A DNA stretch of 64,000 bases, taken from NCBI GenBank assembly GCA_029780115.1, contig JAKOZG010000033.1, forward strand, positions 143,809-207,808. The letters run 5' to 3'. Within the stretch, counting starts at the first letter, position 1, and each line of letters starts with the position of its first letter. A program made the translations under genes and the position numbers. The stretch comes from Thermotogota bacterium (GTDB lineage Bacteria > Thermotogota > Thermotogae > Petrotogales > Petrotogaceae). Shown one piece after another: positions 1 to 9,398 of this stretch. The notes under the pieces are model-generated. The model saw only the letters and a list, made by a program, of their open reading frames with translations, was not told the DNA's origin and did no database searches.

Positions 1-12
1 ATGTCTAACAAT

Positions 13-48
13 AAAACCTCTATAGAAGACCTTCTATAGAGGTTTTTC
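13..48. terminator. bidirectional hairpin terminator
   Basis: A perfect 16-bp inverted repeat (13-28 and 31-46) with A-tract and T-tract on its two sides gives a terminator-like hairpin on both strands. It probably ends a gene lying to the left of the window, and could also back up the murA terminator. Confidence 0.75.
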
Positions 49-86
49 ATTTTGTCTTTTATTATTTATTTTTATAAGCAAAAGAA

Positions 87-111
87 GAAGCTGGCGAAAA
101 TTGCCAGCTTC
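87..111 (-). terminator. murA terminator hairpin
   Basis: A 9-bp perfect stem (GAAGCTGGC at 87-95, GCCAGCTTC at 103-111) lies about 35 bp past the murA stop codon. On the minus strand it is followed by a T-rich stretch. Confidence 0.65.
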
Positions 112-145
112 TATTTATTATCTATTTATAATGTCTATTGTTTTC

Positions 146-1438
146 TCATTTAATATAAAGCACATCAATACCTAATTGCTCTAATTTTTCTTGGATATTT
201 TCATATCCTCTAAAAATATGGTCTACATTTGTTATAATTGTTTCACCTTCAGCCACAAGACCGGCTATTAAAAGTGCAGCTGCCGCTCTTAAGTCTGTTG
301 CTTCAACCGGTGCTCCTGTAAGCTTGTTAACCCCTTCAATTATAGCTGTGTTATCTTCAACCCTAATCTTTGCTCCCATTCTATTTAATTCATCTATATG
401 GTAAAACCTGCTTTTAAAAACCGTTTCAGTTATTGTAGATCTACCAGGAACTAATGATAACAAGGTAGTAATTTGTGGTTGTAAATCTGTAGGAAATCCA
501 GGATATGGTGAAGTTTCCATGCTAATACTTTTCAAAGTTTGTAATGGTACTGCTCCTACTTTAACCTCTCTCTTCTTTTTATTGTAATTAATTGGGCAAC
601 CAACTTTTTCGAATATTGAAAACAAAGCGTCTAAATGTTCAGCAGTTACATTTTTTATAACGAGGTTCTCTCCAATTAAAATGCCCATTATTATAAACGT
701 CCCGGCTTCTATTCTATCGGGAATTATGGTGTAATTTACACCACTTAGCTTATCCACACCTTCAATCTTTAAAATAGAAGTTCCTATGCCTGAAATTTTT
801 GCTCCCATCTTATTCAAAAAATTAACTAAATCTGTAACCTCTGGCTCAATAGCACAATTAGTAATGGTAGTTTCCACACCCTTTATCAAACATGCTGTTG
901 TTAAAATATGTTCAGTAGCACCAACACTGGGGAAAGGTAAGGTAACATTGATCTCTTTATTTGGTTTACTCACTCTACTCATCACAAAACCATGCTCAAC
1001 TGTACTTTCTATACCTAATTTTTTCAACCCTTCTAGATGAAAATCCACCGGTCTTGCTCCGATAGAACAGCCCCCTGGTAGTGCAACTTTTGCATAGCCA
1101 TTTCTAATAGTTAACGGGCCATACACATTGAAAGAAGCTCTCATTTTTCTAACAGGTTCATAAGGAATTTCAGAGTTAATTCTTCCGGTACTTTTAATTA
1201 TTAATTGATCGTCGTACCTTTCAATTTCTTTTCCAGCACTTTCTAGTATTTCTGTCATAGTTTTTACATCGGCTAAATCTGGAACATTATGTAACACAAC
1301 TTCATCATCGGTAAGTAAAGACGCTCCCATAATAGGAAGCACCGCATTTTTTGAACCAGAAACTATTACCTCTCCTCTAGCCTTTTGCGGACCTTTAACT
1401 ATCATCTTTCCAGAAGTGTCTAATCCTATACTTTTCAA
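146..1438 (-). CDS. murA: UDP-N-acetylglucosamine 1-carboxyvinyltransferase
   Basis: Cytoplasmic enzyme that transfers enolpyruvate from PEP to UDP-GlcNAc, the first committed step of peptidoglycan synthesis. The 430-residue length fits the EPT/RTPC fold. Visible family marks are the SGSKNAVLP segment with K30/N31 and the loop GGCSIGARPVDFH with the catalytic cysteine at C124, the fosfomycin target. The start is TTG at 1438: it has a very strong ribosome site (TTAGGGGGG) about 7 bases upstream. An internal ATG at codon 12 is less well placed. It is followed by a terminator hairpin at 87-111. The gene upstream on the same strand (1472) is unrelated in function. Confidence 0.95.
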   Translation of the reverse strand: MKSIGLDTSGKMIVKGPQKARGEVIVSGSKNAVLPIMGASLLTDDEVVLHNVPDLADVKTMTEILESAGKEIERYDDQLIIKSTGRINSEIPYEPVRKMRASFNVYGPLTIRNGYAKVALPGGCSIGARPVDFHLEGLKKLGIESTVEHGFVMSRVSKPNKEINVTLPFPSVGATEHILTTACLIKGVETTITNCAIEPEVTDLVNFLNKMGAKISGIGTSILKIEGVDKLSGVNYTIIPDRIEAGTFIIMGILIGENLVIKNVTAEHLDALFSIFEKVGCPINYNKKKREVKVGAVPLQTLKSISMETSPYPGFPTDLQPQITTLLSLVPGRSTITETVFKSRFYHIDELNRMGAKIRVEDNTAIIEGVNKLTGAPVEATDLRAAAALLIAGLVAEGETIITNVDHIFRGYENIQEKLEQLGIDVLYIK

Positions 1439-1471
1439 TTTAAACCCCCCTAATTAATTATAAAGAATCGC

Positions 1472-2287
1472 TCACCAGTTTTTATTTCCTGTTGGTAATA
1501 GTTCACCTTCGAAAACTTTCTTTGCATCTTCTTCTACACTTTTCGAGAAATATGTAACTGCTTTTTTGTCTGTATAATTGATTTCCTTGTATAACAAATT
1601 TAATCCTTCGTTCCTATAACCTGATAAGACAATACTACTCTTATACAATTGCTGAATTATTTCTTCTAGATTTTCACTTCCATAAGTCCAAGGAATCTTG
1701 AAGATGTTATCGTTGGTAAACTTTAAACAATCACCATTAAAAAATAAATCCACTTTCTTTAGTTCGGATGAGTATGAATAAAAAGATCCAACTTTTTGAA
1801 GCAAAGAATCAGTGATGTTTTTATTATCATCAGATGTAACTATTACAACAGGCACAACACCACTTGTTTCAAAGCCTCTTATCATACGGTACATAACTTC
1901 TGCCACGAGATAAGGGGAATTCCCTATGTAATGTGTAGGATCATCTTTTACGTTTTTATCTAGAAGTTTTAAGTTGCCAAATATTACAATATCAACTCCC
2001 AGACTTTTTAAGTAGTAACCAATTTCTCTAGCGAAATCTTGAATTAGATTATAGTTCCTAGTAGCTCCTAAAGCAAGATAGCAAAGCTCAGAATCGATTT
2101 CCTCTAAATCTAGCAAATATGCAATAAAATCATTTTCATCTGATTCTAAATTTTGTAGATCATTTAAGTTAAGAAAAAAAAATCCTATATTTAGTTCGTC
2201 TTTGTTAATTATATCGTATACAGTTGCAAAAGTAAAGCTAAAAATTAACATTATTACCGTCATCGCATAAAATTTTTTCAAGGGCAT
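1472..2287 (-). CDS. secreted glycoside hydrolase family 3-like protein, probably degenerate
   Basis: About 271 residues from the ATG at 2287, which gives a clean signal peptide (MPLKK n-region, then a hydrophobic stretch ending near TFA). Upstream in-frame ATGs to 2323 would place charged residues before it. The middle resembles the N-terminal barrel of family 3 beta-N-acetylhexosaminidases: LGVDIVIFGNLKLLDKNVKD, then a DPTHYIGNSPYLVAEVMYRM segment like the GNRSFGxDP region. The usual KHFPGHG motif is replaced by VVPVVIVTSDD, so catalysis is doubtful. It overlaps the 3' end of the HAD gene by about 50 bp, so the two are probably co-transcribed. Family placement is my inference; it could simply be a divergent binding protein. 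Confidence 0.5.
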   Translation of the reverse strand: MPLKKFYAMTVIMLIFSFTFATVYDIINKDELNIGFFFLNLNDLQNLESDENDFIAYLLDLEEIDSELCYLALGATRNYNLIQDFAREIGYYLKSLGVDIVIFGNLKLLDKNVKDDPTHYIGNSPYLVAEVMYRMIRGFETSGVVPVVIVTSDDNKNITDSLLQKVGSFYSYSSELKKVDLFFNGDCLKFTNDNIFKIPWTYGSENLEEIIQQLYKSSIVLSGYRNEGLNLLYKEINYTDKKAVTYFSKSVEEDAKKVFEGELLPTGNKNW

Positions 2288-3092
2288 ATGCAACACCATC
2301 CTCATCATTACTTGGTATAACATAACTTGCAGCTTCTTTTACTTCTTTTTCGGCGTTCCCCATTGCAAAGCTATTCTTTGATATCCTTAACATATCTATA
2401 TCGTTTTGCGAGTCACCAAAAACATAGGCTTCTTCTACATTAAAATTATATATTTCGGCTAATATTTTTAATGCTTCCCCTTTTGATACACCAAATGGCA
2501 TAAAATCTAGATAAGAACTGAATGATTTCATAATATTTATCCTTCCTTCAAACTTTTTTTCAGCAAAACTTTGAATCTCATCGAGTCTATCAGGTTCACA
2601 TATTGCTAAAATCTTTAAGGTAGGATGTTCTGAGCTTTTTATGGTTTCTACTAAATCGTCTACCAATTTATATTCCACAAAAGCATGTTTCGAATAATCT
2701 CTGATTTCTTGATCATCCACCTCAGATATCAATTCATCATTGATGTAAATATGACGATGCACATTTAACTGTCGTAAAAATTCTACACATTCAATGGCGA
2801 CTTCTTTTTCTAAACCTTTCTCAAATATTAGTTCACCTTTGTTGTTAACAATATATCCACCATTGTAAGCTACAATATACGCATAACCCTTTAAAAATGG
2901 AAGAAAATTATTAATAATGTACAACATGGATGCATACATACGACCACTACATAAAATTATAGTATGACCCTGTTCTTTAAGTATTTTTAATGCCTCAAAT
3001 GTTCTTGGACCAACTCTAACTTCAGAGTTCAATAATGTTCCATCGAAATCGAAAACAAAAACTTTATGAGAAGAGTTTAAATGATAGTCCAT
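2238..3092 (-). CDS. Cof-type HAD-superfamily sugar-phosphate phosphatase
   Basis: A 284-residue HAD hydrolase of the Cof (IIB) class, which dephosphorylates small phosphorylated metabolites. All four HAD motifs are visible: motif I VFDFDGTLLNSE (nucleophile D15, acid/base D17), motif II ILCSGRM, motif III lysine in GVSKGEALK, motif IV VFGDSQNDIDML. Substrate cannot be read from sequence. The ATG at 3092 is 18 bases from the nearest good ribosome site (AAAGGAGG), which is unusually far. An ATC codon three codons upstream would be better spaced, so the true start is uncertain by a few residues. The 3' end overlaps the secreted GH3-like gene. Confidence 0.85.
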   Translation of the reverse strand: MDYHLNSSHKVFVFDFDGTLLNSEVRVGPRTFEALKILKEQGHTIILCSGRMYASMLYIINNFLPFLKGYAYIVAYNGGYIVNNKGELIFEKGLEKEVAIECVEFLRQLNVHRHIYINDELISEVDDQEIRDYSKHAFVEYKLVDDLVETIKSSEHPTLKILAICEPDRLDEIQSFAEKKFEGRINIMKSFSSYLDFMPFGVSKGEALKILAEIYNFNVEEAYVFGDSQNDIDMLRISKNSFAMGNAEKEVKEAASYVIPSNDEDGVAYALEKILCDDGNNVNF

Positions 3093-3182
3093 TTTGTAGA
3101 TGTTTGATGTCCTCCTTTAAATAATGTTTGGTTTTTTATGTCAAAGTTAATTTTAATAATTTACCAAAGGATGATTTTAAGT

Positions 3183-3310
3183 TGTAGAAACGGGCTACAT
3201 GCACGACTCCTGTTTTTAAAAAAACTAAATTTTACGTTTTGAAAATTAAATTATACAAACTTGCAAATCGTGATTAAATCTTGACAGCACCTATATATCT
3301 CGTCTCTACA
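3183..3310. repeat. MITE-like dispersed repeat, copy 1
   Basis: A 128-bp segment begins TGTAGAAACG and ends CGTCTCTACA, nearly perfect terminal inverted repeats. It matches 40648-40751 at both ends and in internal stretches such as the GATTAAA-TTGA-CACCTATA region. It has no coding capacity and is probably a non-autonomous mobile element remnant. Confidence 0.45.
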
Positions 3311-3793
3311 AATGAAATTCAATATGCTTTAATATTGTGTTTTTACCTTTATATTTTATCATATTAGTCATGAAAAATTTATTAATAAGTGGATTTTTCG
3401 AAGTTTCTTTCTTGCTTAATTGTTTTAAAACAAAAATTTGTTATCATTAATAAGAGTTTTAAATTTTAATTTACTAGTAAGGATTTTTTAATCTTTTAGC
3501 TATGATTACTTTGAGCATTTCTAATCAGATTACAGATGATTTATATAGGTTTATCTTTCTTATGTCAATAATAAATATGCTTTTTTGGCTTTAGCACTTT
3601 ATATGTACTCTAGGTAAATTTGAACCTCTCTGTTGCAGAAACACCCAACTGGGGTGTTTAAATAAGCGAGACGATCATATACAATCCAAAAATGATTTCT
3701 GTGGGGACTGGGCGTTAACACTTCCACAGCACCGCTATTCTATCAGCTTTAAAACAAAATAACGAATAATTTTTATGATTGGGGGCAGACAAA
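3311..3793. other. non-coding AT-rich intergenic region
   Basis: I see no gene in this stretch. Near 3641-3661 there is a small hairpin (AAACACCC and GGGTGTTT arms around a 5-base loop) without a clear T-tract. Loosely similar sequence recurs near 4260, 7765 and 9215. Confidence 0.4.
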
Positions 3794-4222
3794 ATGGATT
3801 TTATCAAAAATGAAAACAAATACATTTTAAGATTAGACAAGGGAGAAGAAATCGTTTCAACCCTTGCTGATTTTTGTAAGGAAAACTCTATTACTCTTGG
3901 AAAAATTACTGGCTTAGGTTCGACAAATAAGGTAAAAATAGGACTTTTTAATACCCATACTAAAAGATATTCGTCAAAAGAGTTCACCGGAGATTTTGAG
4001 ATAGTTAATCTCACAGGCAACATTTCTACTATGAACAAGGAACCTTATTTACATATTCATGCAACAATTTCAGATTCAAACTTAGATGCCTTTGGTGGCC
4101 ATTTAAATTATGCTATAATTAGTGGAACTGCAGAAATTATTATAGAAAGTCTGCCTGGATATGTCGATAGGGAATTTAGTGAAGAAATTGGACTAAATCT
4201 TTTTAAATTTATTAAAGAATAA
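3794..4222 (+). CDS. PPC/DUF296-domain (PD1-like) protein
   Basis: A 142-residue single-domain protein of the PPC (plant and prokaryote conserved, DUF296) family. It has the typical order: an ILRLDKGEEIVSTL strand and helix, ITGLGSTNKVKIGLFN, FEIVNLTGNIS, and the LHIHATISDSNLDAFGGHL histidine segment. Family members form trimers and are often annotated as DNA-binding, but bacterial roles are poorly known. The ATG at 3794 has GGGGG eight bases upstream; a TTG five codons earlier would overlap that ribosome site, so I reject it. It stands alone with long intergenic regions on both sides. Confidence 0.8.
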   Translation: MDFIKNENKYILRLDKGEEIVSTLADFCKENSITLGKITGLGSTNKVKIGLFNTHTKRYSSKEFTGDFEIVNLTGNISTMNKEPYLHIHATISDSNLDAFGGHLNYAIISGTAEIIIESLPGYVDREFSEEIGLNLFKFIKE

Positions 4223-4506
4223 TCCAAATGCACCTTGTAAATATATATCTTAGTTCGATAATTTTATTGAAACATCGATTCTGGCTGGAGAATCGACTAA
4301 CTTGGGCTTCTAAATCAGTGAACCATCCAGGTTTTGCATGTAAAACCTAATCAAAAGCACGAAAAGCGCAGATTGTAAGTTTCCTCAGTTAAAAATAAAC
4401 GTTACAAAATGTGATGTTTATCGGATTATAGTGAAGCTGTCCCATATTTTTTTATAAAAATATATTTTACACAACAATAATAAAATTAGTAAAAGGAGCG
4501 TTAAAC

Positions 4507-5265
4507 TTGAATTTTATTGATACTCATTGCCATTTATTATTCTCAAATTATGATGACGATAGAGAAGAAGTTTTAAAAAAAGTTAATAAAGAACTTGATC
4601 TTTTTATTGAAATAGGAGGAGATTTAGATAATTCAAAAAAGGTTGTTGAATTTGTTAAAAATCAGCCTAAAGCTTTTGGAAGTGTGGGTATTCATCCATC
4701 TGATAGCGAAGGCGTTGATAATAAAGATTTAGAAGAATTAGAAAAATTAGCCCAAAGTGAAAAAATAGTGGCTGTAGGAGAAACAGGTTTGGATTTTTAC
4801 TGGGAAACAAATAAACAAACTCAGTACAAAATTTTTGATGCACAAGTTTCTATAGCAAAGAAACTTAATAAACCAATTGTTTTACATATAAGGGACGCTT
4901 ACAATGAAGCTTATGAATTTTTAAAGAAAAGCAATTTGCCAAGTAAATTAGGTGTTGTACACTGTTTTTCTGATACATGGGAAACTGCCAAAAAATTTCT
5001 TGATCTTGGCTTTTATATAGGTATAGATGGCCCAATTACCTATTCCAAAAACTCAGAACTAAGAAAAGTTGTTCAACAAGCACCCTTAGACCGGATTTTA
5101 CCCGAAACAGATTCACCTTTTTTACCGCCTGTTCCTTTTAGAGGGAAAAGAAACATGCCTGTTTATGTAAAATACATTTACGAAAAGATTGCAGAAATAA
5201 AGAATATTGATATAGAAGAACTTAAAAAACAAATGTATTTCAATGCTCGTACTTTATTTTTTTAA
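4507..5265 (+). CDS. tatD: TatD-family metal-dependent deoxyribonuclease
   Basis: A 252-residue TIM-barrel metallohydrolase of the TatD/YcfH family, a 3'-5' exonuclease associated with DNA repair and turnover. The metal ligands are visible in order: DTHCHL near the N-terminus, GETGLDFYW, LHIRDA, VHCFSD and ETDSP. Length is typical. The start is TTG at 4507, preceded by AAAAGGAGCG about 8 bases away. Its stop codon overlaps the stop of fmt on the opposite strand by 4 bp, with no room for a terminator between them. Confidence 0.9.
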   Translation: MNFIDTHCHLLFSNYDDDREEVLKKVNKELDLFIEIGGDLDNSKKVVEFVKNQPKAFGSVGIHPSDSEGVDNKDLEELEKLAQSEKIVAVGETGLDFYWETNKQTQYKIFDAQVSIAKKLNKPIVLHIRDAYNEAYEFLKKSNLPSKLGVVHCFSDTWETAKKFLDLGFYIGIDGPITYSKNSELRKVVQQAPLDRILPETDSPFLPPVPFRGKRNMPVYVKYIYEKIAEIKNIDIEELKKQMYFNARTLFF

Positions 5266-6224
5266 GTTTCAATGAATCTGTCTCCTATAGCTAATTTTCT
5301 GCCATTAATCGCATCTATAGTAGAAATCTTTCGTTTGTTTGGAAACTGAATTTCTTTTATTTTTACTACTCCATTTTCACATTTAACATATATTCCCGTA
5401 TCATTCTTATCAAAAATAGTCCCATTTTTATATGGGACTTCTTTTTTTGTTGTATAATCTCTAACTAATTCAGAACCAAATAATTTTACTATCTCTGAGT
5501 TAATTTCACAAGAAACTCCTGAAATTGGATCATATGCCCTTATTTTATTATGAACCCTTATCGCGTCCCAATTGAAATCAACCTTTAAATCTTGAGGTGT
5601 TATCTTTTCTGCATAAGTAGCCAAACTATCGTCTTGTGGAACTAAAGTAAGGCTATCAAACTTTTCAAGAAACTCTAAAACTGCCTCTTTGGCAAGCTCT
5701 AAGAGTTTATTGTAAACTATACCAAAGTTATCGTTTATATCAATAGGAATAGCCTTTTGAATCGCTATATCACCTGCATCAAGTTTTTCAACCATTTTAT
5801 AAATAGTTATTCCTGTTTCGTTTTCTCCATTCTCGATCGCCCTTTGAATAGGTGCTGCACCCCTATACTTTGGAAGAAGTGAGGCATGAACATTCCAGCA
5901 ACCTTTTTCTGGATATTCCAACACATTTTTTCTAAGTATTTTCCCAAAGGCGGCAGTTATTATTATATTAGGATTCAATTTAACCAAAGTTTCAAAACCT
6001 TCAGCTTTACTAACTGATTTGGGTTGAAACACAGGAATTCCATATTGAAGTGCAACTGATTTTACATAAGTAGGTTCAACCTTTCTTCCTCTACCTTTAG
6101 GTCTATCAGGCTGAGAAAACACTCCAACAACATTGTAACCATTTTTGATTAATTCTTCTAAAACAACACCACCAAATTCTGGTGTACCCATAAATACTAT
6201 TTTGAAATCATCTTTTTTTGTCAT
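5262..6224 (-). CDS. fmt: methionyl-tRNA formyltransferase
   Basis: Formylates initiator Met-tRNA using 10-formyl-tetrahydrofolate. The 320 residues contain the folate-binding formyltransferase core with HASLLPKYRGAAPIQRAI (the SLLPxxRG signature with catalytic N/H region) and a C-terminal OB-like tRNA-binding domain from about residue 205. It is the last gene of a surE-def-fmt operon: its ATG overlaps the def stop as ATGA. Pairing with def is the classic arrangement, coupling formylation with removal of the formyl group. Confidence 0.95.
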   Translation of the reverse strand: MTKKDDFKIVFMGTPEFGGVVLEELIKNGYNVVGVFSQPDRPKGRGRKVEPTYVKSVALQYGIPVFQPKSVSKAEGFETLVKLNPNIIITAAFGKILRKNVLEYPEKGCWNVHASLLPKYRGAAPIQRAIENGENETGITIYKMVEKLDAGDIAIQKAIPIDINDNFGIVYNKLLELAKEAVLEFLEKFDSLTLVPQDDSLATYAEKITPQDLKVDFNWDAIRVHNKIRAYDPISGVSCEINSEIVKLFGSELVRDYTTKKEVPYKNGTIFDKNDTGIYVKCENGVVKIKEIQFPNKRKISTIDAINGRKLAIGDRFIET

Positions 6225-6766
6225 ATCTTAATCTCATCACCTAACTTTTTTAGTTCTTTAGCCCGTAGTTTGCCTTTTTCAGATAATTTAGCTAAATCTT
6301 TTTTTATTAAAGCCTTTCTTAAAGTTGAAATCTTATCAACAAAAAGTATCCCTTCAAGATGGTCAAACTCATGCTGAAAAATCCTTGCTTGATAGCTGTG
6401 AAGCTCCTCTTCTATAACATTTCCGTTTATATCTTGATATCTAACCCGAACTCCCTCAGGCCTTAATACATCTTCAAAGATGTCTGGTATACTCAAACAA
6501 CCTTCTTCTTCTGTAACTTCTTCCCCTAAATACTCAAGTATTTCAGGGTTTATAACAACCTTTTTGCCTTTGTCGTTTTCTTCTCTTGAATCCATTACAA
6601 ATATTCTTAACGAAACACCTACTTGAGGAGCAGCTAACCCCACTCCTTCGTATAGGTACATTGTAGAGAACATTTCCTCTACAAACTTTTTTAGTTTATC
6701 ATCAAATTCTTTGACACTCTGTGCCTTTTTTCTAAGCACAGGGTCCCCAATGATTCTAACCTCCAT
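6221..6766 (-). CDS. def: peptide deformylase
   Basis: Metalloprotease that removes the N-formyl group from nascent proteins. All three motifs are present in 181 residues: GVGLAAPQVG, EEGCLSIPD (metal-binding Cys) and QHEFDHLEG (HExxH-type ligands). A lysine-rich C-terminal tail is typical of type 1 enzymes. The ATG at 6766 has GGAGGA 6 bases upstream and lies 2 bp after the surE stop, so translation is coupled in the surE-def-fmt operon. Confidence 0.95.
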   Translation of the reverse strand: MEVRIIGDPVLRKKAQSVKEFDDKLKKFVEEMFSTMYLYEGVGLAAPQVGVSLRIFVMDSREENDKGKKVVINPEILEYLGEEVTEEEGCLSIPDIFEDVLRPEGVRVRYQDINGNVIEEELHSYQARIFQHEFDHLEGILFVDKISTLRKALIKKDLAKLSEKGKLRAKELKKLGDEIKI

Positions 6767-6768
6767 TT

Positions 6769-7527
6769 TTATTCCTCCAGTAATCTTTTCAATTCCTCAA
6801 TAAAATCAAATTTTGTCATAAATACACTTAATGGTGTGACTGAAACATATCCATGCTTAACAACATTATAATCAGACTCTGGATCTGGATCATCCTCTAT
6901 AATATTTCCAAGCATCCAATAATATGAGTTACCGTATGGGTCTTTTCTTTCTTCAAAATAATCCTGATATCTTCTGCTGCTCTGCTTTGTAACTTTCATC
7001 CCTTTAATCTCATAATATGAATTTGGCGGCACATTAACATTTAAAGTAGTGAATTTAGGCCATTTTTCAAAATCAAGTCTTTCTATTATATCCATCACAA
7101 CTTTGGCACCATCTTCATAGTTAGGTTCAGAGTACTTAACGCATGATACTGCTATTGATGGATAACCATTCAATGCAGCTTCTAGGGCTGCAGATACTGT
7201 TCCAGAATATAATACATCTGTTCCTAAATTCGCCCCTCTATTAATTCCAGAAACTATAAGATCAAATTTTATATCTTTATATATTGCGTCTAACCCTATT
7301 TTAACACAATCGGCAGGAGTTCCATTCACGGCATGACCAAAAAATACCTGTCCGAACTTTACCTCCTTTGCCCATAATGGGTTTCTAACTGTAATAGCGT
7401 GTCCAGTAGAACTTCTCTCTACATCAGGAGCAACTACATACACGTTATGTTTTTGTTGTAAATACTCTTTTAGTGTAATAATACCCGGAGACATAATACC
7501 ATCATCATTAGAAAGCAGAATGTTCAT
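6769..7527 (-). CDS. surE: 5'/3'-nucleotidase SurE
   Basis: Nucleoside monophosphate phosphatase of the SurE family. I place the start at the ATG 7527, which has GGAGG seven bases upstream and begins directly with MNILLSNDDGIMSPG, the family N-terminus with the NDDG metal site; an upstream in-frame start would add an unrelated hydrophobic leader. Other marks are SGINRGANLGTDVLYSGTV and PSIAVS. The 252-residue length is normal. First gene of the operon with def and fmt. Confidence 0.93.
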   Translation of the reverse strand: MNILLSNDDGIMSPGIITLKEYLQQKHNVYVVAPDVERSSTGHAITVRNPLWAKEVKFGQVFFGHAVNGTPADCVKIGLDAIYKDIKFDLIVSGINRGANLGTDVLYSGTVSAALEAALNGYPSIAVSCVKYSEPNYEDGAKVVMDIIERLDFEKWPKFTTLNVNVPPNSYYEIKGMKVTKQSSRRYQDYFEERKDPYGNSYYWMLGNIIEDDPDPESDYNVVKHGYVSVTPLSVFMTKFDFIEELKRLLEE

Positions 7528-7899
7528 CAAACACCTCCAAAACCACAAAAAAAATATTGCAACAAATAAATTATTAAAAATCAACTGCGTAAATATTTTA
7601 ATATTTATCTTGTACCTTTAATTTTAACATTATTTTTTTATTATCAATTTAAAATATGATTAATTTTATCTTATAATCAAAATTTGGTATAATAGAGGGT
7701 AGAGAGTTTTTGACTTCATATAAAAATAATTTTTAAAAATAGACTATAAAAAGCGAAAATTCTAGATAGAAGTGCAACTTGCATGTTTAAACCCTAATTT
7801 TAAGCTATAAAGACTATATACAGGTTTCCAAAATAGAAAGACGTTGTTTTTTATAGAACCATTTTTACAATTATGGATTTTAAAAGGAGAAGATCTCTT
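7528..7899. other. divergent intergenic region between surE and tmcAL
   Basis: About 370 bp of AT-rich sequence separating two divergent genes, presumably holding both promoters. I cannot single out a convincing promoter. The part at 7765-7850 loosely resembles non-coding sequence near 9215-9300. Confidence 0.35.
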
Positions 7900-9192
7900 T
7901 TGAAAGTACTTGGACTTGTAGTTGAATACAATCCTTACCATAATGGGCACTTATATCACTTGAATACTGCTAAGTCGCTTGTGAATCCTGATTATGTTGT
8001 TGCTGTGATGAGTGGTAATTTCGTTCAGAGAGGGGAACCAGCGATAATTGATAAATTTTCTCGAACAGAAGTGGCTGTTAAGATGGGCGTCGATATCGTC
8101 TTTGAGTTACCTTTTGTCTATGCTATTCAAGATGCCAGTGGTTTCGCAAATGGTGCTGTTGGTATTCTAGAAAGAACCAGTGTTGTTAGTGATTTAGTTT
8201 TTGGAAGTGAGTCTGCAGATATCGAAAGCTTATCTCAAATTTCTGATATATTAGTTAATCAACCCAAAGAGTACAAAAAGACTTTAAATAGATATTTAAA
8301 AGAAGGACTTTCTTTTCCAAACGCTAGAAAATACGCATTGAATGATTATTTTGCTCATATGAATGAAGAAAAGGAAATCATTGAGAAACTTGAAAAATCA
8401 AACGATATATTAGGACTTGAATATCTAAATGCCTTGAAGCTCTATGATTCAAAAATTAAACCGCAGGCTATAAAACGGGCAGGTGCAAGTTACAATGAAG
8501 AAAATTATACAGGAGAGATTTCTAGTGCAACTGCAATTAGAAAATTAATTGAAGAGGGAGATTTTGAAAAAGTAAGAGACGCTGTTCCCGATGTTTCTTA
8601 TGACGTCTTAAAAAGAGAAATAGCATTAAAAAAAGGCCCTGTTTTCCTAGAAGACATGAGAGATATGATTTTAGCTAAAGTAAGAATGATGAATAGAAAA
8701 GACTTTTCGAAAATAGATGGGATTAAAGAAGGTTTGGATAGAAGATTTTTAGATTGTTCAAAAGTTAGTTCAACTATTAATCAACTCTTGATGTGTGTAA
8801 AAACAAAAAGATTTACCCTGACTCGCATAAAACGAACATTGTTGAAAATATTCTTTGACTTAACTGCAAGTGATGTACAATTATATAACAAATATGGTCC
8901 ACAGTACTTAAGAGTTCTAGGTTTTTCTAAAAATGGCCAGAAACTTTTGGGCCAAATAAAAAAGGTTAGCAAATTCCCAATAATTACAACTCCTTCTAGG
9001 TATAAAAGGATTTATAACAAATTAAGTGATGAATCTTTATTAACTAATAAGAAATTTAACAGTATACCCGAAATATTTTTAAAACAAATAGAGTATGATT
9101 TTTTAGCTAGCAATATTTATTCTTTGCTTTACAAAGATAAAAAATATGCAATCTATGAACCAGATATGGTAACAAAGGTGTTCATCTATTAG
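7900..9192 (+). CDS. tmcAL: tRNA(Met) cytidine acetate ligase
   Basis: Nucleotidyltransferase-fold enzyme (former UPF0348/YlbM) that makes N4-acetylcytidine at the wobble position of elongator tRNA-Met, using acetate and ATP. The N-terminus GLVVEYNPYHNGHLYHL carries the HxGH nucleotidyltransferase signature, followed by MSGNFVQRGEPAI and a GSESADIESL segment. I choose the TTG at 7900: AAAGGAGA lies 9 bases upstream and the resulting MKVLGLVVEYNP matches the family start. An ATG at 7873 would lie before that ribosome site. 430 residues. Confidence 0.88.
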   Translation: MKVLGLVVEYNPYHNGHLYHLNTAKSLVNPDYVVAVMSGNFVQRGEPAIIDKFSRTEVAVKMGVDIVFELPFVYAIQDASGFANGAVGILERTSVVSDLVFGSESADIESLSQISDILVNQPKEYKKTLNRYLKEGLSFPNARKYALNDYFAHMNEEKEIIEKLEKSNDILGLEYLNALKLYDSKIKPQAIKRAGASYNEENYTGEISSATAIRKLIEEGDFEKVRDAVPDVSYDVLKREIALKKGPVFLEDMRDMILAKVRMMNRKDFSKIDGIKEGLDRRFLDCSKVSSTINQLLMCVKTKRFTLTRIKRTLLKIFFDLTASDVQLYNKYGPQYLRVLGFSKNGQKLLGQIKKVSKFPIITTPSRYKRIYNKLSDESLLTNKKFNSIPEIFLKQIEYDFLASNIYSLLYKDKKYAIYEPDMVTKVFIY

Positions 9193-9398
9193 AAATTTGT
9201 GTTTAAACCTGAAATTCTTGATATAGAAATGTGCAACCTGTTCGTTTCGCTGATTTAGACGCCTATTATAGTTCATCCCTACAAATGAAAAATTTGGCAA
9301 AAACCGATTTAAAAAGGATGACAGAGCGGCAGCCCTGGTTCACTCTCCTTTGATTCTAATTTGCATAGAGTTTGCAATTTTATGGAGGTAATCTAAAA

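Noticed and set aside
7762..7950. Minus-strand open frame overlapping the tmcAL start
   Set aside because: Overlaps a well-supported gene, has no ribosome site and no recognisable sequence.
9193..9398. Purine riboswitch before guaA
   Set aside because: The conserved core elements of purine aptamers are not visible; only a weak hairpin and possible repeat remnants are present.
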